Source: Caulobacter sp.
GTDB lineage: Bacteria > Pseudomonadota > Alphaproteobacteria > Caulobacterales > Caulobacteraceae
Direction: 5' to 3'
NCBI GenBank assembly: GCA_030645575.1
Contig: JAUSMJ010000045.1
Location: 1-64,000 of the forward strand
DNA: 64,000 bases
The notes beneath the pieces were generated by a model. It was not told where the DNA came from and searched no databases. It was given only the letters and a program-made list of their open reading frames with translations. This document shows, in pieces, positions 25,945 to 35,566 of the stretch; the stretch's first letter is position 1; every line of letters begins with the position of its first letter. The translations under genes and the position numbers were made by a program.

Positions 25945-28209
25945 ATGCCGCACGTCATCCGCGTTATTTTCCGGGCGCCCGCCGTTCTGACGGTCTGCGC
26001 CTGTCTGTTTCTCACGGCGTGCGGCGGCGGCGGCGGCGGGTCTCCTGGCGGCGGCATCGTAACGCCGGCTCCACCCCCTCCCCCGCCACCTCCGCCGCCG
26101 CCGCCGCCGCCGCCCCCTCCGGCGGTCATCCCCAGCGCCACCAGCGCCGAATACACGCGCAGCTGGAGTCTCGCGGCCATCAATGCCGTCGATGCCTTCA
26201 ACAAGCCCGCCACCGGGACCGGGATAACGGTCGCGGTCATCGACACCGGCATCAACCTCAGCCAGCCCGATCTCGCGGGCCGCATTTCGCCCCTGTCGAC
26301 CGATGTGTTTCCGGGCCGAAACCTGCCGGACAGGGGTAGCGACCATGGCACCCGCGTAGCCACGGTGATCGCCGCCAACTTCGACGGCGCCGGGACGCTG
26401 GGTGTCGCCTATCAGGCCACCGTCCTGTCGATTCGCGCCGACGACTCGCCGGGCGCCTGTCCCGCCGACGGCTGCCAGTTCAGCGACCGGGAACTCACGG
26501 CGGCCATCGACTACGCGATCGCCAACGGCGCCCGTGTGATCAATCTCTCGGTCGGCGGCGATACGCCGGACAACGCCGCGTTCGAGGCCGCCCTGCAGCG
26601 CGCGGTCGCCGCCGGGCTGGTGGTGACCGCGTCGGCCGGCAATGATTCCACCGCCAGTCCCGACTGGCCGGCGCGATACGCCGTGGACCCGCGCTATCTG
26701 GGCGCGGTCATGGCCGTTGGCGCCAGCGCCCAGGACGGGTCGATGGCGAGCTTCTCGGGCCGGGCCGGCGTGGCCGCCAACGGATATATCGTCGCGCCTG
26801 GCGAGGATATCGTCACCGACTGCGATGCGACGGGCTGCTGGCAGGTCAGCGGCACGTCCTTCTCCTCGCCGATCGTCGCCGGGTCCCTGGCTCTGCTGCT
26901 GCAGGCCTTCCCGATGATCTCCGGTCGCGACGCCGTGGATATCCTGTTTCGCACCGCCGCCGATCGCGGCGATCCCGGAGTCGATCCGATCTGGGGTCGC
27001 GGATTTCTCGACCTGAGGGCCGCCTTCCAGCCGGTCGGCGCGCTGAACGTGCCGACCGCCTCCGGGTCGGTCTTCGTTCCCTCGCCGCCGCCAGGAACCC
27101 GGATGGGCGCGGCCTTCGGCGACGCGATCCGCCAGGGCGGCGCCCTGACCACGTTCGGTCGGGACGATTACAGGCGGATCTACAAGGTCAACCTGGCCGA
27201 CGCCTTTCCGGGCGGATCCGGCGGCCTGCTGAGCGCCGCGGCGCCGGCCGTCCGGGCGGCGTCCATGTCGGTCGCCGGTCCGGTGCGCTCGCGACTCTCG
27301 ATCCAGGCGGAGCAACCGGTGTTCGCCGATGCGGCGATGCCCGAGCGGATGCTGGACCTCACGGGCCTGCGTCAGCCGTCCTCCGCCATGGTCACCGCCG
27401 ACATCGGCCGGCTGAGCCTGACGGCGTGGCGAGGCGAAGGCGGGGCTCAAGCGCCAGGCGCCGGGCAACGCGACGCCTTCCGCGCCCTGGCCGCTCCAGA
27501 CCAGGTCATGCAGGCGGTCTGGCGGCCGGGTGGCGGCCTGGCGCTTTCTACGGAGCAAGGCAGCTCGGCCCGGACCGACATCCTGGCGTTCCGGGAGGTC
27601 GAGGCGTCGCGCTACCTGTCCACGACCGTCAGTTTCGAGCGCGGTCCGGTCGTCGCCAGCCTGACCGGCGGGACGGTCGATGAGCCTCTGGGGCCCCTGG
27701 GGTCGGATATCGCCCGCACTTCGGTCTTTCGCCTGCCCGCCGAAACCCGCTTTGGCGCGATGTCCCTCTCCAGCCGGACCAGCCAGGGTCTGACGGTGCG
27801 GGCCGATGCGGCCTTCGGCCGGACCAGCGTCGGCCAGGGTCTTCTCGAGACCGCCGGCGCGCTCAGCAGCCAGTGGCGCATCGGGGCCTATGGCGATTGC
27901 CGCCTCATCGGACTTGGCTGCGGCGGTTTCGCGCTGGAGCTGGAACAACCTCTGCGGATCGAGGGCGGGCTGTTCACCGCCGTTCTGGCCGACGTCCCCG
28001 CCGACTGGCGCGACCCGACCACCTTCTCGACACGGCGTTTTTCAGCCAGCCCTTCGGGGCGGGAACTCGACCTGCGCCTGACGATGGACCGTGATTTCGG
28101 CGCCTGGGGTCTCTGGCGGCTGCGGACGGTAGCCTCCTTCCAGGACGGCCACCGCGAGGACGTCGGCCTGTCGCTGGGCGGCGCCGTGGACTGGCGGCTG
28201 ACGTTCTGA
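25945..28209 (+). CDS. Lipidated subtilisin-like serine protease with possible C-terminal barrel
   Basis: A 754-residue S8-family protease. A lipoprotein signal ends at C26 (FLTAC), followed by glycines and a run of 17 prolines (43-59). The catalytic triad is D100 (VAVIDTGI), H134 (GSDHGTRVA) and S305 (VSGTSFSSP), with N233 as the oxyanion residue. Residues from about 480 to the final F754 alternate polar and hydrophobic strands, as in a beta-barrel. This plan recalls surface autotransporters such as NalP and SphB1, although the barrel call is inference. It stands alone. Confidence 0.88.
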   Translation: MPHVIRVIFRAPAVLTVCACLFLTACGGGGGGSPGGGIVTPAPPPPPPPPPPPPPPPPPAVIPSATSAEYTRSWSLAAINAVDAFNKPATGTGITVAVIDTGINLSQPDLAGRISPLSTDVFPGRNLPDRGSDHGTRVATVIAANFDGAGTLGVAYQATVLSIRADDSPGACPADGCQFSDRELTAAIDYAIANGARVINLSVGGDTPDNAAFEAALQRAVAAGLVVTASAGNDSTASPDWPARYAVDPRYLGAVMAVGASAQDGSMASFSGRAGVAANGYIVAPGEDIVTDCDATGCWQVSGTSFSSPIVAGSLALLLQAFPMISGRDAVDILFRTAADRGDPGVDPIWGRGFLDLRAAFQPVGALNVPTASGSVFVPSPPPGTRMGAAFGDAIRQGGALTTFGRDDYRRIYKVNLADAFPGGSGGLLSAAAPAVRAASMSVAGPVRSRLSIQAEQPVFADAAMPERMLDLTGLRQPSSAMVTADIGRLSLTAWRGEGGAQAPGAGQRDAFRALAAPDQVMQAVWRPGGGLALSTEQGSSARTDILAFREVEASRYLSTTVSFERGPVVASLTGGTVDEPLGPLGSDIARTSVFRLPAETRFGAMSLSSRTSQGLTVRADAAFGRTSVGQGLLETAGALSSQWRIGAYGDCRLIGLGCGGFALELEQPLRIEGGLFTAVLADVPADWRDPTTFSTRRFSASPSGRELDLRLTMDRDFGAWGLWRLRTVASFQDGHREDVGLSLGGAVDWRLTF

Positions 28210-28220
28210 CGCGTGCTGGC

Positions 28221-30116
28221 CTATTCCCGCTCCAGCCACGCCACGATCGTCTCTGCCGCCTCCACCGGTGAAAGCGTCGTCGTGTCTACGGTCAGCTCGG
28301 CGTGCTCCGGCGGTTCATACGGGCTATCGACCCCGGTGAAGTTCTTCAGCTGGCCGGCGCGGGCCTTCTTGTAGAGCCCCTTCACGTCGCGTTCCTCGGC
28401 CACGGCCAGCGGCGTCTCGACGTAGACCTCGACGAACTCGCCGTCCTCCAGCATCTCGCGGGCCATGCGGCGCTCGGCGCGGAACGGGCTGATGAAGGCG
28501 GTCAGGACGATCAGCCCGGCATCGACCATCAGCTTGCTGACCTCGGCGACCCGGCGGATGTTCTCGACCCGGTCCTCCTCGGTGAAGCCCAGGTCCTTGT
28601 TCAGACCGTGGCGGACGTTGTCGCCGTCGAGCAGATAGGTGTGACGGCCGAGCGCATGCAGCCGCTTTTCGACCAGGTTGGCGATGGTCGACTTGCCGGC
28701 GCCGCTGAGGCCGGTGAACCAGACCACCCGGCCCTTCTGGCCCTTCTGGGCGGCGCGGACGTCCTTGTGGATGTCGGTGGCCTGCCAGTGGATGTTGTCG
28801 GCCCGGCGCAGGGCGAAGTGCAGCATCCCGGCGCCGACGGTGCGGTTGCTCAGCCGGTCGATCAGGATGAATCCGCCCAGATCGCGGTTGTCGGCATAGG
28901 CCTCGAACGGGATGGCCCGGTCGAGCGACAGGTTGCAGACGCCGATCTCGTTGAGCTCCAGCCGTTTGGCGGCGATGTGCTCCAGCGTGTTCACCTGCAC
29001 CCGGTACTTGGGCTCGGTGATCGAGGCGGTGACCGTCTGGGCGCCGATCTTCATCAGATAGGGCCGGCCCGGCAGCATGGCCTCGTCATCCATCCAGACG
29101 AGGGTCGCCTCGAACTGGTTGGCCACGGGGCTGGGGTCGTCGGCGCTGACCAGCACGTCGCCGCGCGACACATCGACCTCATCGGCCAGGGTGATGGTCA
29201 CCGACTGCCCGGCCACGGCCTGGTCCAGATCGCCCGGCAGCACGACGATGCGCGCCACGCGGCTCTCGCGGCCCGAGGGCAGCACCTTGACCCGGTCGCC
29301 CGGCTTCACGGTTCCGGCGGCGATCAGGCCGGAAAAGCCGCGGAAGTCGAGATTGGGCCGGTTGACCCACTGCACCGGCATGCGGAAGGCGCGCGATTGC
29401 AGGTCGTCCTCGACCGCGACGGTCTCCAGCCAGCGCATCAGCGGCGGGCCGTCGTACCAGGGGGCGGCGGCGCTGGGCTCGGTGATGTTCTGGCCGTCCA
29501 GGGCCGACATCGGGATGGCGGTGAAGGTCTTCAGGCCGATCTGCTCGGCGAACGTCGCGTATTCCTCGACGATGGCGTCGTAGATGCCCTTGTCCCAGCC
29601 GACCAGGTCCATCTTGTTGACCGCCAGCACCACGTTGCGGATGCCCAGCAGGTTCACGAGGTAGCTGTGCCGCCGGGTCTGGGTCAGCACGCCCTTGCGC
29701 GCGTCGATCAGCACCACGGCGGCGTCGGCCGTCGAGGCGCCGGTGACCATGTTGCGCGTGTATTGCTCGTGGCCGGGGGTGTCGGCGACGATGAACTTGC
29801 GGCTGTCGGTGGCGAAGAAGCGGTAGGCCACGTCGATGGTGATGCCCTGTTCGCGCTCGGCGGCCAGGCCATCGACCAGCAGGGCGAAATCGATCGCCCC
29901 GCCCTGGGTGCCAACCTTCTTGCTGTCGGCCTCCAGCGCCGCCAGCTGATCCTCGAAGATCATCTTGCTGTCATAGAGCAGCCGCCCGATCAGGGTCGAC
30001 TTGCCGTCGTCCACGCTGCCGCAGGTGATGAACCGCATCAGCGACTTGTGCTGGTGCTGCAGCAGATAGGCGTCGATGTCCGTCTCGATGAGATCGGCGG
30101 GTTTGTACGCGCTCAT
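28221..30116 (-). CDS. cysN: Bifunctional sulfate adenylyltransferase subunit 1 / APS kinase
   Basis: A 631-residue CysN-CysC fusion for sulfate activation. The N-terminal GTPase (about 25-450) has [29 protein letters not shown] and NKMDLV, and drives APS formation with CysD. The C-terminal APS kinase (about 460-631) has the P-loop [14 protein letters not shown] and [16 protein letters not shown], giving PAPS. The start codon overlaps the cysD stop by one base. This fusion is common in alphaproteobacteria. Confidence 0.96.
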   Translation of the reverse strand: MSAYKPADLIETDIDAYLLQHQHKSLMRFITCGSVDDGKSTLIGRLLYDSKMIFEDQLAALEADSKKVGTQGGAIDFALLVDGLAAEREQGITIDVAYRFFATDSRKFIVADTPGHEQYTRNMVTGASTADAAVVLIDARKGVLTQTRRHSYLVNLLGIRNVVLAVNKMDLVGWDKGIYDAIVEEYATFAEQIGLKTFTAIPMSALDGQNITEPSAAAPWYDGPPLMRWLETVAVEDDLQSRAFRMPVQWVNRPNLDFRGFSGLIAAGTVKPGDRVKVLPSGRESRVARIVVLPGDLDQAVAGQSVTITLADEVDVSRGDVLVSADDPSPVANQFEATLVWMDDEAMLPGRPYLMKIGAQTVTASITEPKYRVQVNTLEHIAAKRLELNEIGVCNLSLDRAIPFEAYADNRDLGGFILIDRLSNRTVGAGMLHFALRRADNIHWQATDIHKDVRAAQKGQKGRVVWFTGLSGAGKSTIANLVEKRLHALGRHTYLLDGDNVRHGLNKDLGFTEEDRVENIRRVAEVSKLMVDAGLIVLTAFISPFRAERRMAREMLEDGEFVEVYVETPLAVAEERDVKGLYKKARAGQLKNFTGVDSPYEPPEHAELTVDTTTLSPVEAAETIVAWLERE

Positions 30117-31027
30117 CAGAAGTAGCCTTCCTGCTTCTTCTTCTCCATCGACGCGGCCTGGTCGTGGTCGATGACCCGGCCCTGGCGTTCGCTGGTGGTG
30201 GTCAGCAACATTTCCTGGATGATCTCGGGAAGCGTGGCCGCCGTGCTCTCGACCGCGCCGGTCAGTGGGTAGCAGCCGAGGGTGCGGAACCGCACCGACT
30301 TCATCATCGGCGTCTCGCCGGGCCTCAGCTGGAACCGGTCGTCATCGACCATGATCAGCGCGCCATCGCGCTCGACCACGGGCCGCACGCCGGAGAAGTA
30401 CAGCGGCACGATCGGGATGTTCTCCAGGTGGATGTATTGCCAGATGTCCAGCTCGGTCCAGTTGGAGATCGGGAACACGCGGATCGACTCGCCCTTGTTC
30501 TTGCGGGCGTTGTACAGCCGCCAGAGCTCCGGCCGCTGGTTCTTGGGGTCCCAGCGCTGCTCGGCCGAGCGGAACGAGAAGATGCGTTCCTTGGCGCGGC
30601 TCTTCTCCTCGTCGCGGCGGGCGCCGCCGAAGGCCGCGTCGAAGCCGTACTTGTCCAGCGCCTGCTTGAGGCCCTCGGTCTTCCACAGGTCGGTGTGAGC
30701 CGGGCCGTGGTCGAAGGGGTTGATGCCCTGGGCCTCGGCGTCGGGGTTCTTGTGGACCAGCAGGTCGAAGCCAAGCTCACGGGCCATCCGCTCGCGCATC
30801 TCGTACATCGCCTGGAACTTCCAGGTCGTATCGACGTGCAGCAGCGGGAAGGGCGGCTTGCTCGGATAGAAGGCCTTGGCGGCCAGGTGCAGCATCACCG
30901 CGCTGTCCTTGCCGATGGAATAGAGCATCACCGGGCGCTCTGCCTCGGAGACCACCTCGCGCATGATGTGGATGCTCTCCGCCTCAAGGCGCTGCAGATG
31001 CGTCAGGCGGGCGGGTGACATGCTCAT
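30116..31027 (-). CDS. cysD: Sulfate adenylyltransferase subunit 2
   Basis: A 303-residue PP-loop ATP pyrophosphatase that forms APS from ATP and sulfate together with CysN. The ATP-binding motif is [20 protein letters not shown]. Later conserved blocks are [19 protein letters not shown] and [15 protein letters not shown]. It is the first gene of the cysD-cysNC operon. A second ATG two codons in is also possible. The 286-bp divergent gap to gmhB has no gene and presumably holds both promoters. Confidence 0.96.
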   Translation of the reverse strand: MSMSPARLTHLQRLEAESIHIMREVVSEAERPVMLYSIGKDSAVMLHLAAKAFYPSKPPFPLLHVDTTWKFQAMYEMRERMARELGFDLLVHKNPDAEAQGINPFDHGPAHTDLWKTEGLKQALDKYGFDAAFGGARRDEEKSRAKERIFSFRSAEQRWDPKNQRPELWRLYNARKNKGESIRVFPISNWTELDIWQYIHLENIPIVPLYFSGVRPVVERDGALIMVDDDRFQLRPGETPMMKSVRFRTLGCYPLTGAVESTAATLPEIIQEMLLTTTSERQGRVIDHDQAASMEKKKQEGYF

Positions 31028-31313
31028 CAGCTCATCGAACAGGGGATGGCGCGCGGGCGCAAGGGAAGGACGTGCTCAGAAGTCTTGAGGTCGCCCACGT
31101 CGCGGCGGGAAGCCTCATCGGGCTTGCAGGTAAAGGCCGGGATCGGTCGGCGCAAGCCGGCGCCCATCGGGCCGCGCCCCAGATTTCCTGACAGTCCTTC
31201 GTCAAACGCGGCAGGCGGACCCGGGGGTGTGGCCGGCCGGGGCCGGGACCACAGCCGGGCCGGCGCGCGGTCACGGCTTTTTTTCCCCGATGGGCGGATG
31301 ATATGGAAGGCTC

Positions 31314-31856
31314 ATGTCCAGCCCGCCGCGCCCCGTCATGGTGATCTTCGATCGTGACGGCGTGCTCAACGTGGACCACGGCTACGCGTTCAAACCCGAA
31401 GAGCTGGAATGGGTTCCGGGCGCGAAGGCGGCGGTGAAGCGGGTCAACGAGGCCGGCGTGCTCGCGGTGATCGCCACCAACCAGTCGGGCATCGGTCGGG
31501 GCTACTACACCGAGGCCGACATGGAGGCCTTTCATGCCGAGATGCTGCGCCAGCTGACCGCCGGGGGGGCGCGGATCGACGCCATCTACTTCGCCCCCCA
31601 CCATGAGGACGCCGCCGAGGACCGCTACCGGGTCGCCGACCACCCCGATCGCAAGCCCAACCCCGGCATGCTGCTGCGGGCCCTGGCCGAGTTTGGGGTC
31701 GCGCCGGGCGACGCGGTGATGATCGGCGACAAGCCCTCGGACATGGAGGCCGCCCGCCGCGCGGGCGTGCGGGGGGTGTTCTACGCGGGCGAGGATCTCG
31801 AGGGTCTGGTGCTGCGCGAACTGGCGGCGCTGACGGGCACGACCTTTCCGGAATAG
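31314..31856 (+). CDS. gmhB: HAD phosphatase, heptose-1,7-bisphosphate phosphatase-like
   Basis: A 180-residue HAD-family phosphatase of the GmhB/histidinol-phosphatase subfamily. The nucleophile motif is VIFDRDGVLNVDHGY (two Asp), followed by ATNQSGIGRGYY, DRKPNPGMLLRA and MIGDKPSDMEAARRAG. GmhB removes the 7-phosphate of heptose bisphosphate for LPS core heptose. The typical zinc-binding cysteine loop is replaced by APHHEDAAEDRYR, so the substrate call is moderate. Confidence 0.78.
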   Translation: MSSPPRPVMVIFDRDGVLNVDHGYAFKPEELEWVPGAKAAVKRVNEAGVLAVIATNQSGIGRGYYTEADMEAFHAEMLRQLTAGGARIDAIYFAPHHEDAAEDRYRVADHPDRKPNPGMLLRALAEFGVAPGDAVMIGDKPSDMEAARRAGVRGVFYAGEDLEGLVLRELAALTGTTFPE

Positions 31857-31928
31857 CCGCGTGGCGGCTTTCGTCATGCCTCGATCCACGCTAAGCCGGG
31901 GTCAACCCTTCCCCTGCGGCGACATTTC

Positions 31929-33308
31929 ATGACTCTTCCGGCGACCACGCGTTCGGCTCTGGACCTGATCGGCGAAACGCCGATGGTCGAGGTGACGCAC
32001 ATCGACACCGGCCTGTGCCGGCTGTTCCTCAAGCTCGAAAACCAGAACCCCGGCGGCTCGATCAAGGACCGCATCGCCCGCTCGATGATCGAGGCGGCGG
32101 AGGCCGACGGTCGGCTCAAGCCCGGCGGCACGATCATCGAGGCCACCGCCGGCAACACCGGCCTGGGCCTGGCCCAGGTGGCCACGGTCAAGGGCTACAA
32201 ACTGATCCTGGTGGTGCCCGACAAGATGGCGCGGGAGAAGATCCTGCACCTGCGGGCCATGGGCGTGGACGTGCGCATCACCCGCTCCGACGTCGGCAAG
32301 GGCCATCCCGAATACTATCAGGACATGGCCCAGACCATCGCCCAGGCGACCGGCGGCTTCTTCGTCAACCAGTTCGAGAATCCGGCCAATCCGCTGGCCC
32401 ACGAGATGACCACGGGTCCGGAAATCCTCGAACAGATGGGCGGCGACGTCGATGCGGTCGTGGTCGGGGTCGGCTCGGGCGGCACCCTGACGGGCCTGGG
32501 CCGCTTCTTCAAAAAGCACTCGCCCAAGACGAAGATGATCCTCGCCGACCCGGTCGGCTCGATCCTCTACGACTACGTCAACACCGGAACCTACGGCGAA
32601 GCCGGCAGCTGGATCGTCGAGGGCATCGGCGAGGACTTCATCCCGGACAACGCCCAGATGGACCTGGTGTCCAAGGCCTACGCCATCCCCGACCGCGAGA
32701 GCGTCGAGACGGCCCGCCTGTTGCTGCAGAAGGAGGGCATCCTGGCCGGCTCCTCGTCGGGCACCCTGCTGGCCGCGGCCCTGCGCTACTGCCGCGAGCA
32801 GACCACGCCCCAGCGGGTGGTCAGCCTGGTCTGCGACACGGGCGGCAAGTACCTGACCAAGATGTTCAACGACATGTGGGTCGCCGCTCACGGCTTCGAG
32901 GATCGTCCGAAATACGGCGACCTGCGCGACCTGATCGCGCGCGACTTCTCCGAGGGCGGGGTGATCGCCACGGGGCCCGACGACAGCCTGCTGACGGCCT
33001 ACAATCGCATGCGCGCGGCCGACATCAGCCAGCTGCCGGTCATGGATCACGGCAAGCTGGTCGGCATCCTCGACGAGAGCGATATCCTGTCGGCCGTCGG
33101 CGGGCGCGAAGGCCGGGCCGACCGGTTCGGGGCCAAGGTCTCCGCCGCCATGACCCGCGAGGTGAACACTTTGCAGGCCCATGAATCGCTGGACCGGCTC
33201 AAGCCGCTGTTCGACCGCGACGAGGTCGCCGTGGTGATGGACGGCGACAAGCTGGTGGGGCTGATCACCCGCGTCGATCTTATCAACCACCTCAGACGCA
33301 CGGCCTGA
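31929..33308 (+). CDS. Cystathionine beta-synthase
   Basis: A 459-residue PLP enzyme. The catalytic domain (1-330) has the PLP lysine in GGSIKDRIA, TAGNTGLGLAQVATVKGY, and the phosphate loop VGSGGTLTGLG. Two CBS domains form the C-terminus (residues about 335-459). The domain order matches cystathionine beta-synthase, which makes cystathionine from homocysteine and serine. The next gene encodes a Cys/Met-metabolism PLP enzyme, so the two look like a reverse-transsulfuration module. A cysteine-synthase role is the main alternative. Confidence 0.88.
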   Translation: MTLPATTRSALDLIGETPMVEVTHIDTGLCRLFLKLENQNPGGSIKDRIARSMIEAAEADGRLKPGGTIIEATAGNTGLGLAQVATVKGYKLILVVPDKMAREKILHLRAMGVDVRITRSDVGKGHPEYYQDMAQTIAQATGGFFVNQFENPANPLAHEMTTGPEILEQMGGDVDAVVVGVGSGGTLTGLGRFFKKHSPKTKMILADPVGSILYDYVNTGTYGEAGSWIVEGIGEDFIPDNAQMDLVSKAYAIPDRESVETARLLLQKEGILAGSSSGTLLAAALRYCREQTTPQRVVSLVCDTGGKYLTKMFNDMWVAAHGFEDRPKYGDLRDLIARDFSEGGVIATGPDDSLLTAYNRMRAADISQLPVMDHGKLVGILDESDILSAVGGREGRADRFGAKVSAAMTREVNTLQAHESLDRLKPLFDRDEVAVVMDGDKLVGLITRVDLINHLRRTA

Positions 33309-33320
33309 CCACCCTCTTTT

Positions 33321-33418
33321 CCGTCATGGCCCGGCTTGTCCGGGCCACCCATGAACACAGCCATATCCGGACAGGCCCGCGTGCCTGGGTGGCCCGAACA
33401 AGTCGGGCCATGACGGAT
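33321..33418. repeat. GTCATGGCCCGG palindromic repeat, copy 5
   Basis: CCGTCATGGCCCGGCTTG and CAAGTCGGGCCATGACGG face each other around a short spacer, in the gap between the two transsulfuration genes. Because the copy is intact it may act as a transcription or mRNA-stability boundary inside a same-strand gene pair. Confidence 0.85.
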
Positions 33419-33437
33419 TAGGAAATCGGTTTGGACC

Positions 33438-34607
33438 ATGAGTGACCACCTGAAAAACCGCCTCGCCTTCGCCACCCGCACCATCCACGGCGGCCAGAGC
33501 CACGACCCGACCACCGGCGCCGTGATGACGCCCATCTACGCCACCTCGACCTTCGCCCAGGAAAGCCCGGGCGTGCACAAGGGGTTCGAGTACGCGCGCA
33601 GCCACAACCCGACCCGCTTCGCCTTCGAGCGCTGCGTCGCCAATCTGGAGAGCGGGGTGGCGGCGTTCGCCTTCGCCTCGGGCCTGGCGGCGGCCTCGAC
33701 GACGCTGGAGCTGCTCGACACGGGCGCGCATGTGATCGCCTCGGACGACCTCTACGGCGGCAGCTACCGGCTGATGCAGCGGGTTCGCACCCGCTCGGCC
33801 GGCCTGACCTTCAGCTTCGTCGATATGACCGACCCGGCGGCGATCGCGGCGGCCATCCGTCCCGAGACGAAGATGATCTGGGTCGAGACGCCAACCAATC
33901 CGACCCTGCGGCTGGTCGACCTGGCGGCCGTCGCGGCGATCGGCAAGCAGCATGGCCTGATCACGGTCGCCGACAACACCTTCGCCAGCCCCTGGATCCA
34001 GCGGCCGCTGGAGCACGGCTTCGACCTGGTGCTGCATTCGACGACCAAATACCTCAACGGCCATTCGGACATGGTCGGCGGCGTGGTGGCGGTGGGCGAG
34101 AACCAGGCGCTCGAGGAGCAGATGCGCTTCCTGCAGAACGCCGTCGGCGCCGTGTCCGGACCGTTCGACAGCTTCCTGGCGCTGCGTGGCCTGAAGACCC
34201 TGGCCCTGCGGATGGAGCGCCACTGCCAGAGCGCCCTGCGCATCGCCCGCTGGCTGGAGGACCGCGCCGACGTCACGCGGGTCATCTATCCGGGCCTGGA
34301 GAGCCATCCGCAGCATGCGCTGGCGAAGCGCCAGATGAACGGCTTTGGCGGCATCATCTCGGTCGATATCGCCGGCGACCTGAGCCGCGCCCGGCGCGTG
34401 CTGGAGCGCACCCAGCTGTTCACGCTGGCCGAGTCCCTCGGCGGGGTGGAGAGCCTGATCGAGCACCCGGCGATCATGACCCACGCCTCGATCCCGCCCG
34501 AGCAGCGGGCGGCGATCGGCATCAGCGACACCCTGATCAGGCTGTCGGTCGGGATCGAAGACTGCGACGACCTTTTGGCCGACCTGTCGCAGGCTCTGGC
34601 GGGCTGA
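33438..34607 (+). CDS. Cys/Met-metabolism PLP enzyme (cystathionine gamma-lyase/synthase family)
   Basis: A 389-residue fold-type I PLP enzyme. FATRTIHGGQSHDPTTGAVM and YARSHNPTRFAFERCVANLE begin it. The cofactor lysine lies in LHSTTKYLNGHSDMVGG. It follows the cystathionine beta-synthase gene, which favours cystathionine gamma-lyase over gamma-synthase, though sequence alone does not separate them. The last 71 bp overlap the convergent MscS gene. Confidence 0.88.
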   Translation: MSDHLKNRLAFATRTIHGGQSHDPTTGAVMTPIYATSTFAQESPGVHKGFEYARSHNPTRFAFERCVANLESGVAAFAFASGLAAASTTLELLDTGAHVIASDDLYGGSYRLMQRVRTRSAGLTFSFVDMTDPAAIAAAIRPETKMIWVETPTNPTLRLVDLAAVAAIGKQHGLITVADNTFASPWIQRPLEHGFDLVLHSTTKYLNGHSDMVGGVVAVGENQALEEQMRFLQNAVGAVSGPFDSFLALRGLKTLALRMERHCQSALRIARWLEDRADVTRVIYPGLESHPQHALAKRQMNGFGGIISVDIAGDLSRARRVLERTQLFTLAESLGGVESLIEHPAIMTHASIPPEQRAAIGISDTLIRLSVGIEDCDDLLADLSQALAG

Positions 34608-35463
34608 CCGGCGCCTCCGGCAGCGGCGGCAGGTCCGACAGGGGCTGACCGGCCCCGATCAGCCTGGCGGCCAGCAGCAGGTCGGCCTGCACGGCGCCGT
34701 GGTCGGCCGTGCGGACCCAGGCGTTGACCATCACCTCGACAGCCGACTCGGCCAGCAGGACCACTTCGACGGTCGGCGCGGGGTCGTCGAGCGCCAGGGG
34801 ATTGGCCTTCGCCCGCGCCAACACGCCGGCCATGATCGCGCTCAGGTCCGCCGACGCGGCGACGCGGAAAGTCACATCCACCCGTCGCCTGGCATGATGG
34901 CTGTGATTGACGATGACGTCGCCGAACACCTTGTTGTTGGGGATGACGATCTTCAGGTTGTCCGCCGTGGCCAGCTCGGTGATCACCAGGTCCAGCGTGC
35001 GCACCGTGCCTTTCTTGCCGCCCGTCTCGATGACGTCGCCGACGCGATAGGGCCGGAACAGCAGGATCATCACCCCGGCCGCGACGTTCGACAGCGCGCC
35101 TTGCAGGGCCAGGCCGACGGCCAGGGACGCGGCGCCCAGGACGGCGACGATCGAGGTGGTCTTGACCCCGATCTGCTGCAACACCGCCACGAAGCCGATC
35201 ACTAGAATCCCGTAGCGAACCATCGAGGAGACGAAGGTCTGTAGCGTCAGGTCCGGCGCGCGCCGGCCGCCCAGTCGGCCCATGGCCTTCTGGGTCACGC
35301 CGGCCAGCCAGGCCGACGCCCACAGGGTCAGGGCCAGAATGACCGCCCCGACCACCAGATTCACCGCCAGGTCGCCGGCGGCGTTGGTGAACTTGTGCAA
35401 CAGGGACTCGTCGCCGAGCACCGTCTGCCGAAGGCGTTGATCAACTTCGCTGTCGAACTGCAT
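34537..35463 (-). CDS. MscS-family mechanosensitive channel
   Basis: A 308-residue small-conductance channel that opens under hypo-osmotic shock. Three membrane helices lie at about 30-55, 75-97 and 100-130. The pore helix is ASLAVGLALQGALSNVAAG, followed by the beta domain FRPYRVGDVIETGGKKG and VIPNNKVFGDVIVNHSH. The C-terminus is proline/arginine-rich and overlaps the convergent PLP-enzyme gene by 71 bp. Length and topology match E. coli MscS. Confidence 0.93.
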   Translation of the reverse strand: MQFDSEVDQRLRQTVLGDESLLHKFTNAAGDLAVNLVVGAVILALTLWASAWLAGVTQKAMGRLGGRRAPDLTLQTFVSSMVRYGILVIGFVAVLQQIGVKTTSIVAVLGAASLAVGLALQGALSNVAAGVMILLFRPYRVGDVIETGGKKGTVRTLDLVITELATADNLKIVIPNNKVFGDVIVNHSHHARRRVDVTFRVAASADLSAIMAGVLARAKANPLALDDPAPTVEVVLLAESAVEVMVNAWVRTADHGAVQADLLLAARLIGAGQPLSDLPPLPEAPVSPPEPATGRPKGRRSLRSRPTA

Positions 35464-35566
35464 GGGCGCTTCCGGTGGGCGGGATTCGCGACGACACTAG
35501 CAAACGCAACAACCGGTTACAGGGTTTGTGTCGAATGCCCGCCCGTCCGCCGCTATGAGCCGCCCC

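Noticed and set aside
25711-27948. 745-residue ORF opposite the subtilase
   Set aside because: A shadow of a gene with an intact catalytic triad; composition typical of antisense GC-rich frames.
31046-31357. 103-residue ORF between cysD and gmhB
   Set aside because: Arginine/proline-rich, no ribosome-binding site, overlaps the gmhB start in another frame.
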